Assembly (NCBI RefSeq): GCF_007859315.1
Contig: NZ_VOHA01000002.1
Coordinates: 62,001 to 126,000, forward strand
Length of the DNA stretch: 64,000 bases
Direction: 5' to 3'
DNA from: Reyranella sp. CPCC 100927
GTDB lineage: Bacteria > Pseudomonadota > Alphaproteobacteria > Reyranellales > Reyranellaceae
In this document: positions 7,407 to 16,403 of the stretch, piece after piece
Numbering within the stretch: position 1 is the first letter of the stretch
How the letters are laid out: each line of letters starts with the position of its first letter
Notes under the pieces: model-generated
The model's input: only the letters and a program-made list of their open reading frames with translations
Databases searched by the model: none
What the model was told of the DNA's origin: nothing
Translations under genes and position numbers: made by a program

Positions 7407-8921
7407 ATGGCCGTTCAAGTGCCCACGCCCGAGCAGATCCGGGAAGCTGCCCGCGAGGTGGGCCTGTCCCTCACCGACGCCGACGTCGAGTCCTACATCG
7501 GACTGCTGCGCCCCAACGTCGCCGCCTACAACGTCGTCGACGCCATGCCCGACAATCTGCCGCCGGTGAAGTATCCCCGCACGCCCGGCTCGCGGCCCAG
7601 CCCGGAGGAGAACAAGCACAACGCCTGGTACGTGAAGACAACGGTCAATGGTGCCGCGCGCGGCAAGCTCAAGGGCAAGACCATCGCGCTCAAGGACAAC
7701 ATCATGCTGGCCGGCGTGCCGATGATGAATGGCGCGGCGACCCTGGAAGGCTACGTACCCGACATCGACGCCACGGTGGTGCATCGCATCCTCGACGCCG
7801 GCGGCACGATCACCGGCAAGGCGCATTGCGAATTCTACTGCCTGTCGGGCGGCAGCCACACCAACGCCACTGGGCCCGTGCACAATCCGCACAAGATGGG
7901 CTATTCGGCCGGCGGCTCATCGTCGGGCAGCGCCGTGCTGGTGGCGCTGGGCGAGGTCGATATGGCGCTGGGCGGCGACCAGGGCGGCTCGATCCGCATG
8001 CCATCGTCGTTCTGCGGCACCTACGGCATGAAGCCGACGCATGGGCTGGTGCCCTACACCGGCATCATGCCGATCGAGATCTACGTCGATCACACCGGTC
8101 CGATGACCGCCAACGTTGCCGACAATGCCCTGCTGCTGGAGGTGATTGCCGGCGCCGATGAGTACGATCCGCGCCAGTACAACGTGAAGACACATCCCTA
8201 CACCAAGATGCTGGAGGGTGGCGTCAAGGACATGAAGATCGGCGTGGTCAAGGAAGGCTTCCTGCAGGCCAACGCCGAGACGGACGTCAACGACAAGGTC
8301 AAGGCAGCGGCCAAGAAGTTCGAGGCGCTGGGCGCAACGGTGTCGGAGGTGTCGATCCCCTGGCATCTGCTGGCGCCGGCGATCTGGATGCCGATCGGCG
8401 TCGAAGGCCTGACCCAGACCATGATGTACGGCGACGGCTATGGCGTCAGCCGCCCGGACCTCTACGTGACCAGCCTGATGGACTTCCACCGCAACTGGCG
8501 CAACCGCGCTAACGAGCTGTCGGAAACCACCAAACTGATGACCCTGTTCGGCACCTATGTGCGCAAGTATTACGGCAGCCGCTACTACGGCAAGGCGATG
8601 AACATCTGCCGTCAGCTCACGGCCGCCTATGACAAGGCGCTGGCCGAATACGACCTGTTGCTGATGCCGACCACGCCGATCAAGGCGACGCCACTGCCGC
8701 CCGCGGACGCGCCGCGCGAACTCTATGTCGAGCGGGCGTTGAACATGATCTCCAATACAGCGCCGTTCGACATCACGCACCATCCGGCCATGGCCATTCC
8801 CTGCGGCGTGTCGGACGGCCTGCCGGTCTCCGTCATGCTGATCGGCAAGCATTTCGACGAGCCGACCATCTACAAGGCGGCGCTGGCCTTCGAGCAGTCG
8901 GGCGACTGGAAGAAGATGTAA
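7407..8921 (+). CDS. Amidase (amidase-signature family, Rhodococcus nitrile-pathway type)
   Basis: A 504-residue amidase-signature enzyme hydrolysing a carboxamide to acid plus ammonia. The Ser-cisSer-Lys triad is visible: Lys96 in IALKDN, Ser171 in SAGGSSSGSA and Ser195 in DQGGSIRMP. These numbers match those reported for the Rhodococcus sp. N-771 amidase (Lys96, Ser171, Ser195), and the N-terminal helical extension of that subfamily is also present (WYVKT, MMNGA). It closes the operon whose other genes import and sense an amide, so it probably provides the catabolic step. A good GGAGGA Shine-Dalgarno precedes the ATG. Natural substrate not determinable. Confidence 0.92.
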   Translation: MAVQVPTPEQIREAAREVGLSLTDADVESYIGLLRPNVAAYNVVDAMPDNLPPVKYPRTPGSRPSPEENKHNAWYVKTTVNGAARGKLKGKTIALKDNIMLAGVPMMNGAATLEGYVPDIDATVVHRILDAGGTITGKAHCEFYCLSGGSHTNATGPVHNPHKMGYSAGGSSSGSAVLVALGEVDMALGGDQGGSIRMPSSFCGTYGMKPTHGLVPYTGIMPIEIYVDHTGPMTANVADNALLLEVIAGADEYDPRQYNVKTHPYTKMLEGGVKDMKIGVVKEGFLQANAETDVNDKVKAAAKKFEALGATVSEVSIPWHLLAPAIWMPIGVEGLTQTMMYGDGYGVSRPDLYVTSLMDFHRNWRNRANELSETTKLMTLFGTYVRKYYGSRYYGKAMNICRQLTAAYDKALAEYDLLLMPTTPIKATPLPPADAPRELYVERALNMISNTAPFDITHHPAMAIPCGVSDGLPVSVMLIGKHFDEPTIYKAALAFEQSGDWKKM

Positions 8922-8934
8922 TCCGTAACAGCAG

Positions 8935-8956
8935 AGGGACCCTGGCCAGGATCCCT
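8935..8956. terminator. Hairpin between convergent amidase and MscS genes
   Basis: AGGGA-C-CCTGG pairs with CCAGG-A-TCCCT with one central mismatch and no loop bases to spare, giving a palindrome in the 71-base gap. It has no T-run, so it is at best a weak or Rho-assisted bidirectional stop. Confidence 0.4.
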
Positions 8957-8992
8957 CCGCTTTCCAGCCGCGATCGGACGGCCGATCCTACA

Positions 8993-10048
8993 TCAAGCGG
9001 CCTGACGCGCGGCAGGCCGCTTGAGTACCGCTTCCATGCGCGTCCTCGGCAGGGCCTGCGGGTACGTCTCGCGGATCCAGGTCACCAGTTCCTCGCGCAC
9101 GAGGCATCGCAGGTCCCATGCCTTGCTGGCATCGGCGGCGCTCACCAGCGCCCGCAGCTGCATGGCGTTCTCGCCCAGGTCGGTCACCTGCAGGTTCGAC
9201 ACCCGTCGGTCCCATAACGGCGAGCGGTCCAGGATGCGGTCGAGTTGGGCCCGCAGGGCCGCGACGGGCAACGCATAGTCGACATAGAGGAACACCGGCT
9301 GCAACAGCTGCGAGGACTCGCGGGTCCAGTTCTGGAACGGCTTTTGCAGGAAATACGCCAAGGGCAGGATCAACCGCCGCTCATCCCATATGGCAACGAC
9401 GACATAGGTCGAGGAAATTTCTTCGATCCGGCCCCACTCGTTCTCGACCACGACCACGTCGCCGATGCGGATCGGCTGCGTCATCGCGATCTGGATGCCG
9501 GCAATGAAATTGGAGATCGTCGGCTGCGCTGCCAGGCCGATGACGATCCCGGCGACTCCCGCCGATGCGAACAGGCTGAGGCCCATGGCGCGCACGGCCG
9601 GAATCGTCGTCAGGCAGAGCGCGACCGTCAATCCAGCGATGCCGGTCAGGGTTGCGCGCCGGAAGAAGTCGAGCTGGGTCCGCCGGGCGCGAGACACCGA
9701 ATCGCTGCGCGTCGCATAAGGCAGGATCGCGCGATCGAAGGAGAGGCCGACGAACCGCGCGATCGCAAACCCGGCCGCGCCGATGATGCCGATCGTCAGC
9801 CCCCGTCGCAGCGTCTCGCTGACCGCGGCCGGCAGGTCCATGACCGCCAGGCTCGCCAGCAGCACCAACCCGAGGGCCAGGACACGGCCTGGCTGCCGAA
9901 CGATATCAACGGCAGGACGCAGGTGCCGGCTGCGACGCGCCAGCAGCATCACGGCATCGTAAACAAGGACGGCCAGAACCAGTGCTGCTGCCACGAACGC
10001 AGCTCGCACGGGCCAGCCATCGCCAGCCAGGGCTATTGCATAGTCCAT
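8993..10048 (-). CDS. MscS-family mechanosensitive channel
   Basis: A 351-residue membrane protein. Four to five hydrophobic helices fill the first 170 residues. The pore-lining helix reads LFASAGVAGIVIGLAAQPTISNFIAG with the Ala/Gly packing pattern of MscS TM3, followed by the beta domain (IRIGDVVVVENEWGRIEEI, YVVVAIWDERRLILPLAYF). It opens under membrane tension to release solutes. The WDERRLILP form is typical of the YbdG/MscS-like group with a short N-terminus. ATG 10048 is preferred to GTG 10051. Standalone gene, convergent with the amidase. Confidence 0.92.
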   Translation of the reverse strand: MDYAIALAGDGWPVRAAFVAAALVLAVLVYDAVMLLARRSRHLRPAVDIVRQPGRVLALGLVLLASLAVMDLPAAVSETLRRGLTIGIIGAAGFAIARFVGLSFDRAILPYATRSDSVSRARRTQLDFFRRATLTGIAGLTVALCLTTIPAVRAMGLSLFASAGVAGIVIGLAAQPTISNFIAGIQIAMTQPIRIGDVVVVENEWGRIEEISSTYVVVAIWDERRLILPLAYFLQKPFQNWTRESSQLLQPVFLYVDYALPVAALRAQLDRILDRSPLWDRRVSNLQVTDLGENAMQLRALVSAADASKAWDLRCLVREELVTWIRETYPQALPRTRMEAVLKRPAARQAA

Positions 10049-10089
10049 CACGACGACTCGCTGTAGGGATCAGCGTTCGGCCTCGCTGG

Positions 10090-11160
10090 CTAGTAACGGA
10101 AGGCGACGCTGATCGATCCAAACTGCTGCCAACGATTGCGCTCAGAGAACTCCGGCGATCGCAAAACGTGCGTCAGGCTGACGCGGACGTTGCGGAACAG
10201 GAAGGCGAAACCGGCCTGCACATCGAGCACGAATGGATAGCGATCGACGCGGTGGCTACGCCGGAAGGTGTTGCCGTCGAGAAAAATGTTCTGCAGGTGC
10301 GCCTGTCCATCGACGCCGACAAAGAAATACCAGCCGAAACCATCATGTGCGGTGAAGGTCTCCGACCCCGGCATGGCCGGACGCGCCCGCGGTGGTCCGA
10401 AATCATTACGCAGGTCATTGCCGATCCGCAGGATGCCGCCAATCGCGGCATAGGTCGCGACATTCCCGACCGCGAGGCCGACCCGGGGGATGACGTCGGA
10501 TTCCAGGCCCAGCGGCAACGCCAGGTCCAGCCGCCCGACACGCCAGCGGCGCTCGAAGGTCAGGTTGATCGTGGGCTCGTTGCGCAGCTGGTTGCGCCAG
10601 CCGCGCGCTTTGTCGGCCCCGATCAACGCATGAACGTTGTTCTGCACGAAACGTCCGCCCGCGGCTGGACCGACGACGCCAAGGTCAAGCTGCAGCGTAT
10701 CGAGCCGCACCGGCGTATCGCCGACAAGATGCGTGTATTGCAACGCGAAGCCGAGATAGAGCCATCCAGCGTACGGACGGTCGTTGGCGATCAGGCCACG
10801 CGCGCTGGTGTCACTGGGTGTGTAGAGATTCTGCCCGATCGATACACCCCAGCGCCGGATGATACTGTCGGCGGTGCGCTCGCCGAAAATCGTTGGTACC
10901 GACGTGGCGCTCACCAGCCAGTCGGGCATCGCCGCCGGCGCCGACAACCAGCCGAGGCGAACCCCGTTGGTGTAGTCCCGGTCGGATTTGGCCCAACGGC
11001 TGAAAAGATCGTTCTCGATCTGAAAGGTGATGATGGCCTTGGGCTCACGCTGATCCCGGCCGCCGGATGGCGGTGCCAGCGCCTCGTCGTCGGCCCAGGC
11101 AAATCCAGCACCGCAGGCCATCCCCGCAACGACCAGCCCGACAACTCTCAGGACACGCAT
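10090..11160 (-). CDS. lpxR: Lipid A deacylase LpxR family outer-membrane protein (DUF2219)
   Basis: A 356-residue precursor with a Sec signal peptide (MRVLRVVGLVVAGMACGAGFAWA) and an outer-membrane beta-barrel ending in an aromatic residue (VAFRY). The LpxR catalytic landmarks are in order: ENDLF near the mature N-terminus, DRDYTNG, and then GPAAGGRFVQNNVHALIG with the conserved His. In Salmonella the equivalent Asn, Asp, Ser/Thr and His form the 3'-O-deacylase site that trims lipid A. The protein would act on the outer leaflet. Upstream of MscS on the same strand with a 41-base gap, so the two may be co-transcribed. Confidence 0.85.
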   Translation of the reverse strand: MRVLRVVGLVVAGMACGAGFAWADDEALAPPSGGRDQREPKAIITFQIENDLFSRWAKSDRDYTNGVRLGWLSAPAAMPDWLVSATSVPTIFGERTADSIIRRWGVSIGQNLYTPSDTSARGLIANDRPYAGWLYLGFALQYTHLVGDTPVRLDTLQLDLGVVGPAAGGRFVQNNVHALIGADKARGWRNQLRNEPTINLTFERRWRVGRLDLALPLGLESDVIPRVGLAVGNVATYAAIGGILRIGNDLRNDFGPPRARPAMPGSETFTAHDGFGWYFFVGVDGQAHLQNIFLDGNTFRRSHRVDRYPFVLDVQAGFAFLFRNVRVSLTHVLRSPEFSERNRWQQFGSISVAFRY

Positions 11161-11228
11161 CAGCTCTCCCTACCCCGACCGACGGCGGGACTCAGGGAGT
11201 ACGCCTGGAGCGTGAAATGGTTCCGTAC

Positions 11229-11612
11229 CTAACGGACGCGAGCCGCCTCGTAACCAACGGCCTCGCAATCGGGATAGACGTCGGGCTTTTCGCTCGACAC
11301 GCGCGCCATCAGCACCGCGTCGTGTGACAGGCAGAGGTCGAGGATGGCGTGCACCAGTGTTTCCTGCAGGTTGAAGCGCCGTGCCGCCACCAAAGCGGCA
11401 ATGCCCTGGCGCAGGAAATCATAGTCGAGCGTGTTGCCAACGTCGTCGTCCAGGTCGGCCGCCGGCGGTCGCAGGTAAAGTTCGACATTGATCAGCAGGG
11501 CCTGCGGCCCCTGCTTCTCGAAATCATGGATGCCGATATTGGCCATCACGCGATAATTGCGCAGGAAGATGCGCCGCATTTCGCCGTGGCGCGCCAGCAG
11601 GTCGTTTGTCAT
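11229..11612 (-). CDS. folB: Dihydroneopterin aldolase-like protein (FolB/FolX family)
   Basis: A 127-residue T-fold enzyme. IFLRNYRVMANIGIHDFEKQG at residues 15-35 carries the usual GxHxxE-like pterin start (here GIHDFE), and DYDFLRQGI then LVHAILDLCL give the catalytic C-terminal helix. FolB converts dihydroneopterin to 6-hydroxymethyl-dihydropterin in folate synthesis; FolX epimerises the triphosphate. Its start overlaps the preceding SDR stop by four bases (ATGA). Together with that pteridine-reductase-like SDR it forms a small pterin operon. Confidence 0.85.
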   Translation of the reverse strand: MTNDLLARHGEMRRIFLRNYRVMANIGIHDFEKQGPQALLINVELYLRPPAADLDDDVGNTLDYDFLRQGIAALVAARRFNLQETLVHAILDLCLSHDAVLMARVSSEKPDVYPDCEAVGYEAARVR

Positions 11613-12406
11613 CGCCGACGCCCCCGCGCCGCGGCACGCCGGTCGAAGGCGATATCGCGCGGGCGGCCGGTCAGGTGCTCACCGCTGTCGATCACGATCG
11701 TGTCGCCGGTGTAGCTGGGCGTCGCCAGGATGAAGCGCAGGGCCGCCACGAGATGGGCGGGCGTCACACCGACCTCCAGTGGATTGGCGGTGTGCTGGGC
11801 CTCGAAACGCTCATCGGTCTGGCTGCCGCTGCGCAAGGTCAGGCCCGGTGCGATACCGGCGACGCGGATGCGCGGCGCCAGCGACTGCGCCAACATCGTC
11901 GTCAGCCCCTGCAGGCCGATCTTGCTCAATGTGTAGCTCACGAAGTCGGGATTGAGGTTCCACAGCTTCTGATCGAGCAGGTTGACGATCACGCCGCGCT
12001 CGGCCTCGGGCAGTTGGCGGGCGAATGCCTGGGCGATCAGCAGCGGTGCCCGCAGGTTCACCGCCATGTGCCGGTCGAACGACCGGGCCGTGGCCGATGG
12101 CACGCGATCAAGCTCGAACAGCGAGGCGCTGTTGACGACACAGGACAACACCATGCCCGGCACGCCGCATCGGCTGACCAGGGATTCGGCGGCCTTGGCC
12201 GATGCAAGGTCCGCCCGCATCGCTTTTGCCCCGCCACCCGATGCGCGGATGCGCCGCACCGTCTCCTGCGCCTCGGCTGCCGATTGATGATAGTGCACGA
12301 AGACGAACCAGCCGTCGGCTGCCAGTGCCTCGGCGAGCGCCTGCCCGATGCGCTTGCCGGCGCCGGTGACGAGCGCCGCCCGGCGCGGAGTATCTGCTTT
12401 CTTCAT
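11609..12406 (-). CDS. SDR oxidoreductase, pteridine reductase/FolM-like
   Basis: A 265-residue Rossmann-fold short-chain dehydrogenase. The cofactor motif is VTGAGKRIG, whose Lys-Arg pair is the NADP-preferring form of pteridine reductase PTR1 and FolM. NSAS replaces the usual NNAG and the active site is SYTLSK. Coupling to the FolB-like gene supports reduction of a dihydropterin (dihydromonapterin or dihydrofolate type). ATG 12406 is chosen; GTG 12409 is one codon upstream. Divergent from the flavoenzyme at 12490. Confidence 0.8.
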   Translation of the reverse strand: MKKADTPRRAALVTGAGKRIGQALAEALAADGWFVFVHYHQSAAEAQETVRRIRASGGGAKAMRADLASAKAAESLVSRCGVPGMVLSCVVNSASLFELDRVPSATARSFDRHMAVNLRAPLLIAQAFARQLPEAERGVIVNLLDQKLWNLNPDFVSYTLSKIGLQGLTTMLAQSLAPRIRVAGIAPGLTLRSGSQTDERFEAQHTANPLEVGVTPAHLVAALRFILATPSYTGDTIVIDSGEHLTGRPRDIAFDRRAAARGRRR

Positions 12407-12489
12407 CACGCCCGATCATAGGCGCCGCCGCTGCCAGTGCAACGACGCCCTGTGGCATCTTGCCCGCTGCCCCACTACAGTGCGATGCC

Positions 12490-13599
12490 ATGAGCGTGGA
12501 AACTGTCGATTGTGTCGTCGTCGGCGCCGGCGTGGTGGGCATCGCCATCGCCCGCGCATTGGCCCTGGCCGGGCGCGAGGTGGTGGTCGTCGAGGCGCTG
12601 GAGGCCATCGGAACCGAGACCTCCTCGCGCAACAGCGAGGTGATCCACGCCGGGATCTACTATCCCAAGGGCAGCAACATTGCCCGGCTGTGCGTTGCCG
12701 GCCGGCGCGCGCTCTACCATTACTGCGACGAGCATGGCGTTCCCTACAACAACTGCGGCAAGCTGATCGTCGCCACCACCGAGGCCGAACGCGAGACCCT
12801 GGCCAGCATCAAGGGCCGGGCCGAGGCCAATGGCGTCGAGGGCATGCGTTTCCTCACCGCCGCCGAGGCCATGGCGCTGGAGCCCAATCTGCAATGCACC
12901 GGCGCCCTGCTGTCGCCCACCACCGGCATCCTCGACAGCCATGCCTTCATGCTGGCGCTGCAGGGTGATGCCGAAAGCGCCGGCGCGGTGTTCGCCTTCC
13001 ACAGCCCGGTCGAGCACGGCCGCGTCCGCGACGACGGCATCGAGCTCGATATCGGCGGTGCCGATCCCATGACTCTGCGCGCCCGGCTGGTCATCACCAG
13101 CGCCGGCCTGCATGCGCCTGATCTGGCGCGCCGGTTCCAGGGTGCGCTCTATAACACCATCCCGCAGGCCTACTACGCCAAGGGCAACTACTTCCGCCTG
13201 ATGGGCAGGGCACCGTTTTCGCGCCTGATCTATCCCGTCCCGGTGCCCGGCGGCCTGGGCGTGCACATCACGCTCGACCTCGGCAACCAGGCGCGCTTCG
13301 GCCCCGATGTCGAGTGGATCGACAAGATCGACTACACCATCGACCATTCGCGCGGCGACAAATTCTACGCCGCCGTGCGGCGCTACTGGCCCGGCCTCAA
13401 GGACGGCGCGCTGCAGCCGGACTACGCCGGCTTGCGGCCCAAGATCGTGCCGCAAGGCGCGCCGGCGCAGGACTTCACCTTTCACGGTCGCGAAACGCAC
13501 GGCATCCCCGGCCTGATCCATCTGTTCGGCATCGAATCGCCCGGCCTGACCGCGGCACTGGCCATCGCCGATCACGTGGCGGCAATGGCGCGCCAGTAG
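12490..13599 (+). CDS. FAD-dependent oxidoreductase, L-2-hydroxyglutarate oxidase-like
   Basis: A 369-residue DAO-superfamily flavoenzyme with the dinucleotide motif [17 protein letters not shown] at residues 7-23, followed by the [18 protein letters not shown] segment characteristic of LhgO/L2HGDH. The C-terminal half has GLRPKI and [16 protein letters not shown], the FAD-closing motif. It oxidises L-2-hydroxyglutarate (or a similar 2-hydroxy acid) to the 2-oxo acid, passing electrons to quinone. Start at ATG 12490; the TTG at 12460 adds only non-conserved residues. The specific substrate is inferred. Confidence 0.85.
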   Translation: MSVETVDCVVVGAGVVGIAIARALALAGREVVVVEALEAIGTETSSRNSEVIHAGIYYPKGSNIARLCVAGRRALYHYCDEHGVPYNNCGKLIVATTEAERETLASIKGRAEANGVEGMRFLTAAEAMALEPNLQCTGALLSPTTGILDSHAFMLALQGDAESAGAVFAFHSPVEHGRVRDDGIELDIGGADPMTLRARLVITSAGLHAPDLARRFQGALYNTIPQAYYAKGNYFRLMGRAPFSRLIYPVPVPGGLGVHITLDLGNQARFGPDVEWIDKIDYTIDHSRGDKFYAAVRRYWPGLKDGALQPDYAGLRPKIVPQGAPAQDFTFHGRETHGIPGLIHLFGIESPGLTAALAIADHVAAMARQ

Positions 13600-13675
13600 T
13601 CGGGATTTCCCGCCTGCCGCGATCTGCTCTAGGCTGCTGTCCAGCCGGCGCGGCAACCGCCGGCAGGAGGTCACC

Positions 13676-14491
13676 ATCGATCTGGATCTGAACGGCAAGA
13701 CGGCGCTGGTCACCGGCGCGCATCGCGGCACCGGCACGGGCATCGCCTGGGCACTGGCGCGCGAAGGCGCCCATGTCGTCGTGAACGGACCGACCGAAGA
13801 AGCGGCGGCACACACCGCCAACACCATCGTGGCCGCCGGCCACCAGGCCAGTATCGCCGCCGGCGACGTCGCCACCCAGGGCGGCGCCAACGCCGTGGTG
13901 GCGCGCCTGGTCGAGGCCAAGCGCGATGTCGACATCCTGGTCGCCAACTACGGCACCGCCGAACGCAAGCGCTGGACCGACGCCGACGATGATGCGTGGC
14001 TTGGCATGTACGAAAAGAACGTGCTGTCGGCGGTGCGCCTGATCCGGGCGCTGACCCCGGGCATGAAAGCCCGTGGTTTCGGCCGCGTGGTCCTGATCGG
14101 CACCATCGGCTCGACCCGGCCGGCGGCGCGCATGCCGCACTATTACGCCGCCAAGGCCGCGCTGCCGGCGATCACCGTCAGCCTGGCCAAGGAGCTGAGC
14201 GGCAGTGGCATCACGGTGAACCTGGTCAGCCCAGGCCTGATCGCCACCGCCGAGGTGATCGACATGGCCCGCAAGCGCGGCACCCGCGAGAACTGGCCCG
14301 AGGCCGCCGATCCCAACCCGACCGCCCTGCTGCGCCGCCTGGCGGCCAGCGACATGCCCAACCCGGTCGGCCGTGTCGCCACCGTCGACGAGGTCGGCGA
14401 CCTGGTGGCGTTCCTCGCCGGCTCACGCGCCGCCTTCATCAACGGCCAGAATATCCGCATCGACGGCGGCGCGGTGGACGTGACGGTGTGA
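13676..14491 (+). CDS. SDR oxidoreductase with apparent ATC start codon
   Basis: A Rossmann short-chain dehydrogenase of about 271 residues. The frame reads [16 protein letters not shown], a normal SDR N-terminus, then NYG, active-site YYAAK, PG near residue 180 and a closing DGGAVDV. The body is intact but no ATG, GTG or TTG lies before the glycine-rich motif. A strong AGGAGG (13665-13670) is followed after five bases by ATC GAT CTG GAT CTG AAC, exactly where an ATG would be expected. The start is therefore ATC 13676, or CTG 13682; GTG 13781 would remove the cofactor motif. Product resembles 3-oxoacyl reductases; substrate unknown. Confidence 0.75.
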   Translation: MDLDLNGKTALVTGAHRGTGTGIAWALAREGAHVVVNGPTEEAAAHTANTIVAAGHQASIAAGDVATQGGANAVVARLVEAKRDVDILVANYGTAERKRWTDADDDAWLGMYEKNVLSAVRLIRALTPGMKARGFGRVVLIGTIGSTRPAARMPHYYAAKAALPAITVSLAKELSGSGITVNLVSPGLIATAEVIDMARKRGTRENWPEAADPNPTALLRRLAASDMPNPVGRVATVDEVGDLVAFLAGSRAAFINGQNIRIDGGAVDVTV

Positions 14492-14498
14492 CTTTGTC

Positions 14499-14622
14499 CC
14501 CTCTCCCGCGAGCGGGAGAGGGAGGGGCCCACGCGAAGCGTGGGAGGGTGAGGGGCCAAGCACGAGGTACCGAGTCCTTAGCCCCTTCGCGCGCGTCGAC
14601 CTCTCCCGCTTGCGGGAGAGGT
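14499..14622. repeat. Palindromic intergenic element, copy 1 (REPIN-like)
   Basis: Bounded by CTCTCCCGCGAGCGGGAGAG (14501-14520) and CTCTCCCGCTTGCGGGAGAG (14601-14620), with an inner hairpin CCCACGCGAAGCGTGGG and GGGTGAGGGGCC between. Related copies lie at 18249-18409 and 37892-38032. Non-coding; it fills the gap after the SDR and before the DUF1445 gene and could also slow or stop transcription. Confidence 0.8.
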
Positions 14623-14670
14623 GAAAACGGTGCCACCATGCCAGGTAACGTTCTTCTCTGGAGGTCCCTC

Positions 14671-15483
14671 ATGGACACCACCATGACCACGTTGGGCAGC
14701 ACCGTGCGCGAGACCGGCCATGGCGCGCGCCTGAAGATCCGCCGTGGCGAACATCGGCTGCCGACGGCGGGCCTGGCGCCCGGCTATGTACAGGGCAACC
14801 TTGCCATCCTGCCGAAGGCCCTGGCGGCCGACTTCCACCGCTTCTGCCATCTGAACCCCAAGCCCTGCCCGCTGCTGGCGGCCTCGGAGCCGGGCGATCC
14901 GCGGCTGCCCAGCCTGGGCGCCGACCTCGACATCCGCACCGACATCCCGCGCTACCGCGTGTGGCGCAACGGCGAACTGGTCGAGGAAGTCGATGACCTC
15001 AAGAAGGTCTGGCGCGATGATCTCGTGGCCTTCGTGCTGGGCTGCTCATTCTCCTTCGAGGAAGCCCTGATCGAGAACGGCCTGGACCTGCGCCACATCA
15101 GCTGCGGCACCAACGTGCCGATGTACCGCACGTCGATCCAGACGGCGCCGGCGGGCCCGTTCCATGGCCGGATGGTGGTGTCGATGCGCCCGTTCCGGCC
15201 GGCCGATGCGATCCGCGCCGTGCAGGTGACGTCGCGCTTCCCCTCGGTGCACGGCGCGCCGGTGCATCTGGGGAAGCCGGAGATGATCGGCATCAACGAC
15301 ATCGCCAAGCCCGACTACGGCGATGCCGTGCCGGTGCACGACGACGAGCTGCCGGTGTTCTGGGCCTGCGGCGTTACCCCGCAATCGGTGATCGCCACGG
15401 TCAAGCCCGAGTTCAGCATCACGCATGCGCCGGGCTACATGCTGGTCACCGACCTGCTGAACGCGCGGCTGGCGGTGCTGTAG
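14671..15483 (+). CDS. DUF1445 protein, putative hydro-lyase / D-glutamate cyclase-like
   Basis: A 270-residue cytosolic protein of the DUF1445 family. Typical blocks are [12 protein letters not shown] near residue 30, [12 protein letters not shown] near 55, [17 protein letters not shown] near 120, and a late CGVTPQSV with [10 protein letters not shown] at the end. Family members are annotated as putative hydro-lyases or D-glutamate cyclases; the mitochondrial relative converts D-glutamate to 5-oxo-D-proline. GGAGG before ATG 14671 fixes the start; the frame upstream is repeat and SDR antisense. Ends nine bases before the convergent VOC gene. Confidence 0.85.
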   Translation: MDTTMTTLGSTVRETGHGARLKIRRGEHRLPTAGLAPGYVQGNLAILPKALAADFHRFCHLNPKPCPLLAASEPGDPRLPSLGADLDIRTDIPRYRVWRNGELVEEVDDLKKVWRDDLVAFVLGCSFSFEEALIENGLDLRHISCGTNVPMYRTSIQTAPAGPFHGRMVVSMRPFRPADAIRAVQVTSRFPSVHGAPVHLGKPEMIGINDIAKPDYGDAVPVHDDELPVFWACGVTPQSVIATVKPEFSITHAPGYMLVTDLLNARLAVL

Positions 15484-15492
15484 GCCGCCACC

Positions 15493-16377
15493 CTACCCCG
15501 AATACGGCAATTCCCACGACCGGCTCTCGTAGCCGGCGGCGAAGGCGTTGTTGGTCTGGTAGGGATTGCGGTTCACCAGCGGGCGGGCATAGAGCGGGTG
15601 CGTCATGCTGCGCACCTCGTGCTCGACCCTGAACAGCACCTTGCCCGTGTCGGGATCGGCGACGTCGAGAAAGCGATACTGCCACTGGCTGCTTTCCTGC
15701 GACACCAGCCCGCGCTCGAGCAGTCGGCGATAGGGTCCCGAGAAGTCGGCCAGGTAGACCTGGATGTGATGGCCGTCGTAGGCCGGCGGCGCGTCATCGG
15801 TCTCGCGGAAGCGAAGCTGCTGATCGCGACCCACGGTCACCTCGGCACAGGGGCTGCCGTCGGCATCTATCACGCGCGACGGCGCCGCGAAGATGTCGCG
15901 ATAGAAGCGGCTGATCCCGGCGGCGCTGCCGACCGGTACATCGAACGTGATGTAGCCAACCCCCAGTGCGACACGGCCGAAGCGCGCATCCGGCTCGTGC
16001 ACCCGGATCCGATTGCCCCACGGGCACACGGCATCGATATGGTCGGCGTGTTCCGTCACCGCGAAGCGGCTGCCCTCCAGCGCATCGCGAACGCCGGCCA
16101 GGCGCTTCAAGAGCCAGGCCCGATCGGGGATGACCAGGCCGACATGGCCGCGCAGGATCTGCGGCTTGCCGGTGGGCAGATGGAACTGGCTGCGCCCGAC
16201 ATTCACCCACATGTTGTCGACGCTGGTCATCATGTAGGGATCGCGCGTGAGGCCCAGCCCGGTGACATAGAACAGCGTTGCCCAGCGCTGATCAGGCACC
16301 GACACGTTCACGTGCTCCAGATGGACGATGTTGCAGACGTCCTCCTGGCTCCTGTCGAAACCGTTATGGCCTGTCAT
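15493..16377 (-). CDS. VOC (glyoxalase/dioxygenase) superfamily protein
   Basis: A 294-residue protein with two beta-alpha-beta-beta-beta modules. The first begins VHLEHVNVSVPD, with His as likely metal ligand, and ends in NRIRVHEPD; the second contains GYITFDVPVG and GHHIQVYLADF. The metal-site arrangement resembles extradiol dioxygenases and glyoxalase I, but the substrate cannot be named. It is last in a minus-strand set with sugar-type permeases, 26 bases behind the second permease, so it likely processes whatever that system imports. Confidence 0.75.
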   Translation of the reverse strand: MTGHNGFDRSQEDVCNIVHLEHVNVSVPDQRWATLFYVTGLGLTRDPYMMTSVDNMWVNVGRSQFHLPTGKPQILRGHVGLVIPDRAWLLKRLAGVRDALEGSRFAVTEHADHIDAVCPWGNRIRVHEPDARFGRVALGVGYITFDVPVGSAAGISRFYRDIFAAPSRVIDADGSPCAEVTVGRDQQLRFRETDDAPPAYDGHHIQVYLADFSGPYRRLLERGLVSQESSQWQYRFLDVADPDTGKVLFRVEHEVRSMTHPLYARPLVNRNPYQTNNAFAAGYESRSWELPYSG

Positions 16378-16403
16378 GGTCAGCCTCTCGCTTGCAGGAC
16401 GCC

